This document shows, one piece after another, positions 39,008 to 49,700 of a DNA stretch of 64,000 nt; position 1 is the stretch's first letter, and each line of letters opens with the position of its first letter. This DNA is from Whitmania pigra (lineage: Eukaryota; Annelida; Clitellata; Hirudinida; Haemopidae): positions 960,001 to 1,024,000 of the forward strand of contig JAJTWR010000329.1 of assembly GCA_021613335.1 (NCBI GenBank). Direction: 5' to 3'. Position numbers and translations under genes: made by a program. The notes under the pieces were generated by a model that was given only the letters and a program-made list of their open reading frames with translations, made no database searches and had not been told where the DNA came from.

Positions 39008-41257
39008 CTAAAGTACTGAGTATTTAGAACGTGCCGTACTTTCTTTCGGAATGCCGATAGGAGGCTTAGAGTTGGTTCTTTGATCGACGTAAGGTGTTTC
39101 AGACGTGTCGTTGTGTACTCTCAACAGGGCTTCCTTAGAACTTGTGGTTAGTTGTCTGAATTTCAAACCTTGCACGGTGATTGGCTTTCTTCGAGATGTT
39201 GTAGGAGTGCAAAATGTCGATGCAGAACCACAAAAAATGTTTTTGCCAAGAAACTTATTAAGCATTTCCTTTCCTTGTCTGAAGTTTGAAAAATTGGAAA
39301 AAGACTGAGTCCTGTTTCTAATGGTTCTGTTCGCTTTTGATTTTTCGGCGACAATTGCTTCTAGAGCGACTTGATTTTCTAGAATCCTCACCAGTTGGGT
39401 GACATGCGGTCTTCTCGCAGAATCGTGATTGAAGCACTTTAAAATGATGTCTTTGATCGGAGTCGCACAGTCTCCAAGCGGCAGTAAGAGCTGCCCTGAA
39501 ACCACGCTGAGTATAAGTTTCTTTGTTTTCACGAACTGGTAGGGAATTGCACCCTTGTTGAAGACTTCCCAAAGGGTTACTCCCAGCGACCACAAATCTG
39601 ATTTGGTGCTGTACAAGAGATTAGCCAAAACCTCTGGGGCAGCATACTTTATTAAGATTTCCTCATCTTCTTCGGCTACAAATTCGTCATCAATAGTTGT
39701 TCGAGCTCTGTCAAACTCACCCAATTTTATCACGTGTCGTTCGTTCACGCAGAAAGATGATGTCGATAGTTTCCTATGGATGACGAACCTCTTACTTTCC
39801 AAATACTGAAGGGATTTTAAAATTTGGAGACACACATTATTCAGGGCTTTTTGGTTTGAGCTTGGAATTATCCCGTCTTCAAGACATAATCGAAGCGAAC
39901 CGTAAGATGGATATTCTGTCACTAAGCAATATGGCCTTTCAGCAAAATCTACACTTATGAAGGAAACAATGTTAGTGTGATTCAAAGATTTCAACAGTAT
40001 TGACTCAGAAATAAAATCATCCAAGGCCTCGGAGGACACATCAACCAAAACTTTTAATTTTATTTTTTGTGATTCCTGTGTATCAGTTATGCCAATATAA
40101 TTCTCGAAATTACCTTCACGACCAAGCGGAATTTTTGAAATCACTTGTTTTCTTCCAACATTATGACGGGAGAAGGTCAACCTTTGTACGTTGTTGGATT
40201 TCAAAGACTTTTGAAGATTCTTTCTTAACCTTCTCGCTAAATGCCTTCGGTTTGCGCTAAAATATTTTACCAATTCGGTCAACGAGGAAAAGGATTTTGT
40301 GTCACCCTCGACAATAAAATCTCCATTTAGCAATTGATCTATCTTGTAGTGAAATACTTCGTTTTTGTTATATGTCAATGATAACACACAGGATGGTTGA
40401 CCAACTTCTTCGCCAGTAGGACATTGATAAAGGAGAAAACATCCAATCTGATTGACACAATTTAACATTACAGTTGCTTGGTACGGGGTCATTTTTTGAG
40501 GGTAAAACCAAGTCTGTTCATTACATTCTTTGAATTCATCTATCTTACTAGAACTGACGATAATCAAGTCTCCATCTTTATCATAAAATAGTGAGCCATT
40601 AATGCTCTTCGCCACAGCATCGTTAAAGGGTCCACAGTCAATCAAAAAGTCGCCTCTTTTTAGAAATTTCATAGGTTTCAAAGTTGATTGTCGGAAGCAG
40701 AAATGAGTAGGACAGCTGTGTCTCCGACAAAATTGATAGGACGATTGGTCATTCAACATTTCCTTTGATTTCAAAACCTCACGATTTTCGTATTTTCGAT
40801 TTTTTGAACCTGCAACATCAGAACAAGATCGAACTCTGCTTAATAACATGGAATTTATGAAGCCGCAAGTTTTATGTGAGAAGAATTTACTGCTTGGGAA
40901 TGAGCAAATATTAAATCCATCATTAGATGTAAAACCTCTTTTCAGATCAATTTCGCTGTAATCTTCACTACCTTCTGTTCCTTTGCATTCTTCTTTCAAG
41001 AAGTTTTGAAGAGCTGAGGAATCGCATTCCAAATTCTGTAATTCTCGCGAATGATCAGAAATATTCGAGACTGATGTGCCTTCTAACACAAGTTGTTCTT
41101 TGTCGATGTAAACCACGTCGCTTATCACTTTAGAAATCTGTAAATGTTTTAAAATACAGGTTAAATCATCCCTTAGGAGAAAAATACGCGAATGGGAGCG
41201 CGACATTTTTGCGAATGGCAGTTTAGTTTTTGATGTGATATTTAAGCACACCATCAT
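39008..41257 (-). CDS. Single-exon SH2-pseudokinase with a possible death-fold N-terminus
   Basis: One uninterrupted frame; ATG at 41257 gives 749 residues, ATG at 41206 (MSRSHSRIF) gives 732. The frame also runs open upstream to 41386 but without another ATG. Counting from 41206: residues about 6-75 (RIFLLRDDLTCILKHLQISK, VISDVVYIDKEQL) have a CARD-like helical pattern. About 90-230 is low-conservation linker. An SH2 fold spans about 233-330 (WFYPQKMTPYQATVML, GCFLLYQCPTGEE, VFHYKI); the phosphotyrosine arginine of FLVR is Tyr. A tyrosine-kinase-like fold spans about 359-612: beta-3 Lys (KIKLKVLVD), alpha-C Glu (ISESILLKSL), HRD changed to HRK with its Asn lost (FVIHRKLSTSSF), DFG changed to EFD (VIKLGEFDRAR), APE kept (YAAPEVL), SDLWSLGVTLWEVF kept. 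A basic Ser/Thr-rich tail follows. Enzyme activity is very unlikely; a scaffold role is inferred. Not assigned to a known family. It is divergent from FH and convergent with GLG1. Confidence 0.88.
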   Translation of the reverse strand: MMVCLNITSKTKLPFAKMSRSHSRIFLLRDDLTCILKHLQISKVISDVVYIDKEQLVLEGTSVSNISDHSRELQNLECDSSALQNFLKEECKGTEGSEDYSEIDLKRGFTSNDGFNICSFPSSKFFSHKTCGFINSMLLSRVRSCSDVAGSKNRKYENREVLKSKEMLNDQSSYQFCRRHSCPTHFCFRQSTLKPMKFLKRGDFLIDCGPFNDAVAKSINGSLFYDKDGDLIIVSSSKIDEFKECNEQTWFYPQKMTPYQATVMLNCVNQIGCFLLYQCPTGEEVGQPSCVLSLTYNKNEVFHYKIDQLLNGDFIVEGDTKSFSSLTELVKYFSANRRHLARRLRKNLQKSLKSNNVQRLTFSRHNVGRKQVISKIPLGREGNFENYIGITDTQESQKIKLKVLVDVSSEALDDFISESILLKSLNHTNIVSFISVDFAERPYCLVTEYPSYGSLRLCLEDGIIPSSNQKALNNVCLQILKSLQYLESKRFVIHRKLSTSSFCVNERHVIKLGEFDRARTTIDDEFVAEEDEEILIKYAAPEVLANLLYSTKSDLWSLGVTLWEVFNKGAIPYQFVKTKKLILSVVSGQLLLPLGDCATPIKDIILKCFNHDSARRPHVTQLVRILENQVALEAIVAEKSKANRTIRNRTQSFSNFSNFRQGKEMLNKFLGKNIFCGSASTFCTPTTSRRKPITVQGLKFRQLTTSSKEALLRVHNDTSETPYVDQRTNSKPPIGIPKESTARSKYSVL

Positions 41258-41428
41258 TCCAAATTGTCGTAGATTAAAGAGGACGTTTGAACTTAATTTT
41301 AGATAAATGATAGCAGACAGAATGGCATTGCCTCGATGATAGTGGAGGTCAAAATTAATATTCCTCCAAAAGTAATTTAATGACAATTTACTGTGTTTTT
41401 GCTTGGCATTTTTTATGAAGCAGAAATA
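41258..41428. promoter_or_regulatory. Compact divergent region between the pseudokinase and FH
   Basis: Only 171 bases separate the first pseudokinase ATG (minus) from the FH ATG (plus), 222 if the pseudokinase begins at 41206. Both promoters must overlap this segment or the genes. No TATA box is obvious. Confidence 0.5.
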
Positions 41429-43571
41429 ATGATACGTGTGCTATCCAAGAGCTTGCCCTTGAATACTCGCGGACATCTGAGGTTCGTGATGGCTGTTCAT
41501 AGTGGAGCTGAGGTATTTATTTTAATTTTTTTTATGTGATATCGTTCGTTGTGCAAATGTAAATGTCGAACATGTTTTAGTGGCGATTGGAAAGTGACTG
41601 TTTTGGTGAGATTAAAGTTCCGGCAAATAAATATTATGGATCCAACACAGCCAGATCATTGCAGAATTTTGACATTGGTGGTCAACATGAAAAAATGCCA
41701 GTGAGTAGAATGCATGTCACGTACAGGATTATCCTATTTCACGTGAAATCTTTTGCTTGACATCTTATCCTAATAATCCTAGATTGAAGTCATCAAAGGA
41801 CTTGCAATTCTGAAGAAAGCAGCTGCTTTAGTGAATTTGCAGTTTGGATTGGATGAAAAAATCGCTTCCACAATAGCTAAGGCAGCGGACGAAGTTTGTC
41901 ATTTCGTAGTGAAAAAGCAATTTTGTGAAAGTACCTAAAAATTTGTTTGTTGACAGGTGGTAGATGGAAAGCTGGATGATAACTTTCCTCTTGTTATTTG
42001 GCAAACTGGATCTGGAACTCAAACCAATATGAATGTAAATGAAGTTCTTGCAAACAGAGCAATTGAAATTCTTGGTGGCAAGCTAGGATCAAAATCACCA
42101 GTGCACCCAAATGATCATGTCAATATGAGTCAGGTAAATAATATTAAACTTTAGGTTGGTTGAGTTACGTTAGGGAAGCTACTAAACTCAGTAATTTTCA
42201 TACTGAACAATACTTAAACTGTGCAATAAAGTGAAAGTGGTGGCTTTTGTGAACTTACAGAGTTCGAACGACACGTTCCCCTCGGCAATGCACATATCCG
42301 TGGCAATTGCAATACGTGACATTCTCCAACCGGACATTAAAATGCTTCGTGATGCTCTGGCCAAAAAATCGGAAGAATTTGAAAAGATTATCAAGATTGG
42401 GAGAACACACACTCAGGTGTAATAAGTACTAATTAGCATTGAACATTAAGTAATTAAACATTCAAATAAGTCAATCGCATAGCTTGTGATTGCTTTGTGA
42501 GAAGTTTATAAACCTCTTTAATAATTTTAGGATGCAACACCATTGACCCTAGGTCAGGAGTTCAGCGGATATGTGCAGCAATTGGACAACGACTTGGATC
42601 GCATCAAAGCCGTTCTTCCGAGGGTTTATCAACTGGCTGCAGGTTGGTAGAACAGTAAACAGTATTTGTAACTAGTTGTTTAAAAGTGGTGTTGCAATCC
42701 TTAATGAAATGATTGCAGGAGGAACAGCAGTAGGCACAGGCCTGAACACAAGAATTGGGTTTGCAGAGGGTGTAGCTTCTAAGATCGCACAGTTGACAGG
42801 TTTTGTTATTTCCGTTGTTATTGTTGCCGAGGAGTGATGAACACATTCGATGTACGTATTCCTTCCAGGCATTCCGTTCGTTACCGCCCCCAACAAGTTC
42901 GAATCTCTCGCATGTCACGATACATTGGTGGAAGTCAGTGGTGTTCTGAATGTGGTGGCGACGAGTTTAATGAAGATCGCCAATGACATCAGGTTCCTCG
43001 GATCAGGTCCAAGATGTGGATTAGGAGAACTTCTTCTGCCTGAGAATGAACCAGGCTCCAGCATCATGCCAGGCAATTTTTATTTAAGATATCTTCATCA
43101 TAAGATCAACATTAAATTAACTTGGCTGTTAACGTAATTCTCAAAGGCAAGGTAAATCCCACTCAGTGCGAAGCCGTAACCATGGTAGCGTGTCAAGTAT
43201 TTGGAAACCACGTCGCCGTCACGGTGGGCGGAAGTAACGGGCACTTTGAACTGAACGTCTTCAAGCCCGTCGTGGTCAGCAACGTGCTCAGATCCATTCG
43301 ATTGATCGGAGACGCGTGCAAGTCCTTCACCAAGAATTGTGTGGTCGGCATCGAGGCAAACGAGGACAGAATTGCACAGCTCTTGAACGAATCCCTCATG
43401 CTGGTGACTGCTCTCAACCCTCACATCGGATACGACAAATGCGCAAAGATTGCCGGTCACGCCCACAAGAACAAGCTCAACCTTAAGGAATCTGCCCTTC
43501 AACTGGGCTTCTTGACTGAAGAGCAGTTCAACCAATGGGTTCTCCCCAAGGACATGCTCGGCCCAAAATGA
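41429..43571 (+). CDS. FH: Fumarate hydratase (class II fumarase), 9 exons
   Basis: Catalyses fumarate + water to L-malate in the TCA cycle; homotetramer. Exons: 41429-41512, 41581-41700, 41783-41893, 41957-42133, 42261-42416, 42531-42642, 42719-42799, 42869-43072, 43147-43571. Phases fit, giving 489 residues (human 510). The basic, Ser/Leu-rich N-terminus [19 protein letters not shown] is a likely mitochondrial presequence; Met21 (MAVHSGAEW) could start a cytosolic form. Substrate-site blocks are intact: [72 protein letters not shown], and the family signature [16 protein letters not shown]. The signature is interrupted by intron 8, which begins GC rather than GT (see findings). The C-terminus is PKDMLGPK. 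No missing catalytic residue was seen. Confidence 0.97.
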
Positions 43572-43968
43572 AGACATTTTTGTTGTGCTACGGAGAAACA
43601 TCTCAAATCAAAATGTGATACTGTTTTTCCTTTCTGGATAGTTGGCTTATTTTGTTTTGAGTCTAGATTGTAGTCCACACTCACAATCAGTGTGTTTTAG
43701 ACTTAAATGTTATTATTTTAAATTATTTTTCACAACATCTTTAGAATTTAATAGGTCACAACTTTGAAGTGGTTAATAAATGGGCCGATAAATCATCCCA
43801 TTTACTTCAAATAAGTAAATAACAATTCATAGCAAAATTTATTCGGTAGGGGAAAATATTGTGCCGTGTGCAAAATTTATTCAGTAGGGGAAAATATTGT
43901 GCTGTGTGCATCGGAGACTCTTCTGTGAAACAGTTGAAATTGCCCGATTTCTTGTGGATGTTAACAAA

Positions 43969-45579
43969 TCAGTCGACAGGCTGTGCAAAGTTGTTGTATT
44001 CATTGTCATCATCATCATCATCACTGACTTCAGCTAGGCCAGTGTTGCTGAGCTTGTCGACATCGTCGTCGTCGCTATCTTCATCGTGGTCATCAAAGCT
44101 GGGCTGCAGAGAGAAAACGATGGAAGTGATGTGAATGTTGAAATTATTCATTTCGACTTACTTTCTTTGGTGATTTCTTGGAGTCGAGGGAGCCGTTAGA
44201 TCTTAATGTTTCCCTGAGTGTCGAGCCATTGAGAGTGCTAAATGGTGGAATAATGGCGGGTGTTTCGCTAGAGGTTGGGTGGTCGTCTGTGAGATTCAAT
44301 GCGCTGCAGATATGCTCCTGAAATTGCTGTCAAGTACAAACTTCTACAATTCTGGACGTTTGGGGAAGGTCTTCAAAGCAGACTCTCACCTTGAGGTCAG
44401 CATCTTCGTTCATTCCTTCCAGGTTCTTGTAACAGTTTGTGAAAAATTGGAGGCTTTTTAAACTGAAATCAATCTCTGCACTGACCACTGCCATTAGCAT
44501 TTTCTGAGGTTTCATAACAGTGTGTTAATCGTTCGCTATTGCTGATTATGTATGTATTAAAAGTTTCATTGGCAGTTTAACTACTTTGAGATCTGTGAGC
44601 TTCTTTTTCTCAAAACTCTCCATCTCTTCCTTTAATTGCTTTTTTAATTTTGTGGAGTTTGCAAGGGAATGACTGATCTTGCTCTCCAGCTGCAAAGAAG
44701 TTGTTTAAAAAAAGAAACTGGAATCCAATCAAATTTATGTAGAAAATTATATGAAATTCTGAAAGTATAGATCATCCAAAGCAATTGAAATTTCACCGAA
44801 CCAAGTTTTGATAAGCTCGGGTCCTCTGCAATTTGTTTAATCGTTTCTTCAACTCTAATTCTTTCTTGAGGGCAGAGTATGTTTGATGTGAAGATTTCTG
44901 CAAATTTGATTAAAACAAATTCTGTGAAGCTTTAAAACATAAGAAGCTTAAATGCTTGCAAGTAACCTTTGTTTGTTTGCAGAATGTGTCATAGAATGAA
45001 AGGGGTTGAATGACATTCTGTCTGATCCTTTTAATCTATTATTCAAATAAGTAGCTTTAAATATACTTTTTTATTCTAAGTAATTTGATATTTATTTTGC
45101 ATTTAGCCTAAATAGTTGTGCAGGACTCAACTAGAAAGTTAATTATCAGAACTTACCAGCCTTTGATTGAAACTACTCTACCTTTATGTCCAAGTGGTCT
45201 TGAACAGCTGAATAATTCGTCACAAAATCCTTCAGCGATGATCTCGTTGTGACATTTAGCCTCTCATTGCTGGCAAGGGTGTTAAGTTCCCTTGCCACTT
45301 TATCACCTACATGAAACGATGTAAATAACAGATAATAATTTTAGCTGGCGCAGTATTTACTTCTGTCGCGACACTTTGCCAGACTGCGGCTGTAGCTTCC
45401 AAATGACATGCAAAGGTTTCCAAAAATTTGCTCTGCGTTATTGATCCGACACCGAATGTTGAATATTTTCTTTTGCCTTAGATTTAGGAAGCATGAGTAA
45501 GTTGTAAATACGAAATAGTATTAACATCAAAAAACGAAATTTCTCACATTTCTCTGTCCTCTTCATCTGAGTTATCCAT
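43969..45579 (-). CDS. CIBAR1: CIBAR1/FAM92-type BAR-domain protein, 9 exons
   Basis: FAM92 proteins are BAR-like membrane-bending proteins that work with CBY at the base of cilia. Minus-strand exons: 45579-45548, 45476-45361, 45306-45182, 45035-44967, 44897-44802, 44689-44585, 44503-44390, 44317-44162, 44103-43969. Phases agree and give 315 residues (human 289). The BAR-like helical domain covers most of exons 2-7: RINNAEQIFGNLCMSFGSY, KVARELNTLASNERLNVTTR, NVIQPLSFYDTFCK, SALKKELELKKRLNKLQRTR, MESFEKKKLTDLK, LQFFTNCYKNLEGMNEDAD. The last two exons are Ser/Pro-rich, then acidic (EVSDDDDDDNEYNNF), a composition shared with the vertebrate tail. An alternative upstream ATG at 45642 adds 21 residues that look like a leader; the ATG at 45579 gives a start closer to the family. 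The choice is unresolved. Confidence 0.88.
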
Positions 45580-45756
45580 GTCAAAACGATTAGCTCCAAC
45601 GACTCCAATGCAAACACAAAACGTCGTGATAGCAGAAGACATTAAAAAATTATTTTCGATGAAATGTTAAACATTTTACTGAGTGTGTCTAAAAATTATT
45701 TCATAACCACTCATAAATTTATGGCAGAATTAACAAAACATGCCATTGAGACTACT

Positions 45757-46394
45757 CAGTGGCGTACCAGGAAGGGTGCAGCAGGGACGGTTCAACCCGG
45801 GCGGCAAGTGCCAAGGGACGGGATTTGAGAAAAAACGGTCATTCTCTCTTTTCAGTGTTTTACTGTGTCCATGAGCCAGATTTCAGCAAGTTCTTGATCT
45901 TGCAAATAAATACGCTTTTCTCATACCGTAAAATCCGCTTGATGATTGGCATAGAGAAAAAGAGTTCTTTGTCGAAAGTAATAGAAGTAAGACTGAAGTA
46001 TTTTGTGGAAGCTTCGGGAAACGATAAAATCGATGGTCCCTTTCAAGTTCTGAGCTTCACATAGAGATACCACCTTGGGGATTCTGCCCTAATATTGTGA
46101 TCTTACAGCGTATCTTCCTAGCCAGGGCTGTTATTAGTGCTGCCAGATGAGAGCGCTCTTTCTCCAAATTTAAGTTAATAAAAAAAACCTCTTCGATGAA
46201 CCAGTCAAGATAGAGAGGGAACTTGCCGATGGACTGAATTTTGAATCTGTTTTTTAAAAAATGCGAAAAAAGTGGAGATAGTTTCTAATATTTTAACCGA
46301 TTTGATTGTAAAAATATTTGAGATCTCAAAACTTAAAGGTTAACGGATTATTAAATACTAAGAGGGGGCGGCAAGAACAGTTGATTCGCCACTG
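45757..46394. mobile_element. hAT-like non-autonomous DNA transposon (about 640 bp)
   Basis: The left end starts CAGTGGCGTACCAGG and the right end, read on the minus strand, starts CAGTGGCGAATCAACTG, so the terminal inverted repeat is at least the eight bases CAGTGGCG. Flanking octamers are AGACTACT (45749-45756) and AGGCTACT (46395-46402), an 8-bp target duplication with one change, the size hAT elements make. The interior has no transposase-like frame; a 101-codon open stretch at 45759-46064 is not recognisable. Inserted just upstream of CIBAR1. Confidence 0.75.
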
Positions 46395-46664
46395 AGGCTA
46401 CTATGAACTCAATCGAGTAGTCTAGAGAATTATTAGAATTGTCAATAATAACCCTTTATTTATTTGTTAATTTATTTATTTATTTATTTATTTTATTATC
46501 CTTTTATTGAGTCGAATGAGCAAATTATATACATGTAAAATGTGAACAGAAAATAAAATTATGTCGGCTCAAAGTCTAGTCTTTCGGGAATTACTATCTG
46601 TTCCTCTATCTGGACTGCCTCTTACCATATTTAAACATTAGTAAGGCTAGAGTCCACTCCGGCC

Positions 46665-46782
46665 GGCCTGTGCATAGAAGCGCCAAATTGATAAAATTGG
46701 ATGCTAAATTAATAATGTTATGGTGGGGGCACCAAGTTACAAGTTCCACCTCGTGGATCTGAACCCCTAGTTACGCCACCTG
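46665..46782 (-). mobile_element. Second hAT-like fragment
   Basis: Read on the minus strand from 46782 it begins CAGGTGGCGTAACTAGGGG and continues through a GGGGGCACC-type inner region. No matching second end identified, so probably truncated. Confidence 0.4.
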
Positions 46783-49700
46783 TTTGCTCAAATATTTGGT
46801 CTTAATAAGTTAGCGAAGGCTTTTGTTAATGAGCAATCAAGGTTAGAAATGCTTTTGTGGATCATATTAAAATTAGAAATTCCAACAAAAGCTATCAATA
46901 AATACACATTTTATTTTAGTTAAACATATTGTACTTGCAAAAGTTATTCAAAAATTTAGTTTAAAAACATGGCAGTTTACATCTTAGGGACAGGTTAGAT
47001 AAATTAAATCACAACCTTTGACATTTTTTACTTTTCGTCACAATGATTAATCCTATAATATTGTAGCTCTCACATAAAGATATCCGAGAGATGGTGCTGA
47101 TGACTAATTTCAGAACGCTGCCTTTCAATTCCTCCAATGCTTTCAACTAAGGGTTTTTTCCAGCTGTTTACAGTGGGCAAACCTTTACTCAAACATCTCA
47201 AATTTTTCCAAAACATATCACTATCATATGAACATATCAATATCTAAGGTTTTACGAGCAAATTAACCTTGGGAAGATCGTTTTATTCTTTCAAATTTTT
47301 TCGACCCTTTTTGTTTCATTTATGCTTTCTTATTCAAACAAAATCTAGAAGTCATTTTCTTTATTAAGGTATTTCATTCTAGGGGGCATATATTGTAGTT
47401 TCAATTGGGTAAATTTCAGAGTTTTTTGCTATCTGAGTTATATGGTTCACTTCTTATCGATCATTCGATCATTTGTTTGTATTTTTGATCATGTTTTTTT
47501 TATATATAAAAGTTCATTTCATAGTCAGATGATTAGGACGTCTTCCATAATCTTCGTTGACGATATTAGAATGGCAATGAAAAATTACATTTCAAAATAA
47601 AAACAATCAAACATTCTTAATTGTTTCCATGTCGGAGAATAACGAGCTGAGTGATACTTCATTCACTCCGACTTAATTTCGGATGCAATTCACGAGGGCA
47701 AGGAATCATCAGATTGTCTCTTCACATAGAATTATCGCGAAAAGCAGAAGCAAACGCTGAGGAATCCTGGATCCAGTCTCAAGAGTTGCCGGATAAAAGA
47801 TGAATACTTTCACGCGTTTAAGAAGCCTAATGACAGAGCAATGATCACAAACCATCCGCTGAACGTGGAGGTGCTGCTATTAGGCAGATGCACTTCGAAA
47901 TCACTTCATTCCACATGCAACCACAGTAAGTATGAGGCAAGTTTTGATGCTTATGACTCTTTTTTTTTTTTGGTTTTATCGCACGAGATGATAACGAGAA
48001 AGCGGAGTTGTTGCCTCAAGCACAGCAGGAAAAGCCTAAAAGTGTGATGCAAATAAGGATTTCGTCAGCAAATAAGAAGCTGATGAAGCCGTGTCAAAGC
48101 ATTTATCATGCGATAACAATCATCATCGACATGCGACTCAGTAAATGTCTCTTAAGATTTTGGAATTTGCAAACACAGAAAATAATGCTGCAGTCGTGGT
48201 CTTCAGTTATTCCACTTAATTTTCAGAGGAAAGATTGTTGCTAAGTCGTCATGAGATGCTTAAGGAGCCTTAGGTTCAAGAAATGAGAAGAATATCGAGA
48301 ACAAGAACCTGCTTGGATTACTTACTACTTCAATCACGACGAGTTAATTACGAATAATAATGTATTTATTGAAAATGTATCATATTAAAAAATATCATCT
48401 GACATCATCATCATCATCATCACCGTCATCCGACATACATGAAATACAGGTCATTAAGAAAGTTTTTTAAAATCGTAACACTTAGCAATTCCTTTATTTT
48501 GAGAATTAAAACTTAAATCAAATTGATTTTGTAATGTCAACGATCAAATTTAATTTGAATTTTTGATGTCACAGTTTATGAATAATTTCTGACAAAAATC
48601 TATCTTTATTCCTTAATGATGTGATGTGACATTTGCTTGGAAGGAAGAAACATCGAGTTAAAGTAGGAATCCAAGCTCGATTCTACGTTCTCGCACCGAT
48701 GCAATGAAGGTAGGGAATGAAGGGAATGAGTAACAAAAGAATGGCTGAAAAAGAGATTGAGTTTGTGGAATGCAATTGTTTTGAAGCCTCAAAAGTTCAA
48801 CAAGCCTTTGCAAAGAAACGTGCTTTTTCGATATCGAATTTGAAATCCTACGAAGAGCTGCGGTTTCCATGACAACTCATTCTCGTGAGTTGGAAATGAA
48901 ATATTTTCAAAGTGACCTCGAGAATCCACTCCGATGATTTGCACTTTCACTCGTCAGAACCGAAACTGGTCAAAGGGCGGAGATGGAGGATGGCAGGACT
49001 GACTGAGTGAATTTATCAGAGTTTTCAAACAAGCCCTGACTGACTGAATATTTCAGAATTGTCAAACAAACCGTTGCCCGCTGAATTATAACCGATCACC
49101 AGCCACCGGGAGCCTTCAAAAGTTGGTCTCCAAAGTCCACTAAAAGTCTGCAATGGTCGACTGAGGAAAGCAGACAGCTGCAAACAAAAACGACTTTGAC
49201 GAAGAGTTCCGAGAAACAGGTCCATTTGAATGTTATTCGTCCCTGGAGAGTGAGACTTAACATCATCTGCTGTGCCTTTCAAGTCCTCAATGCAATTCCG
49301 ACTGCCAAGATACGCTTGGTGATTGTGATGACGATGATGATGACGATGATTGTGGCGATGATGACGATGATGACGATGATTGTGGCGATGATGACGATGA
49401 CTGTGGCAATGGTAGTGATAACGCCGTCGGTGATGTCCCAGAAGTTATTATTACGAATGCAGTGATGATGACGATGACCCTGCTAAGCATGGATGTGAGT
49501 GATGATTCTGTCAGCAAGGACGAATGTAGAACGAATGCATTTGCCACAAAGGGGACCAACAAGCAATCTTCGTGTCACTCCAGCACTGATAGTTCCTTCA
49601 TTCACACTCACTCACTCACTCTTTCATTCCATCACTCCTTCCTCCCTCCTACCGAGAAAATGTTGAGCAAACAGAACAAAATTCAATCGTTCCAAACTCT

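Noticed and set aside
41258..41386. Extension of the pseudokinase to a TTG codon at 41386
   Set aside because: No ATG in this part; the first Met is at 41257. A FERM-like reading of it was considered and not supported.
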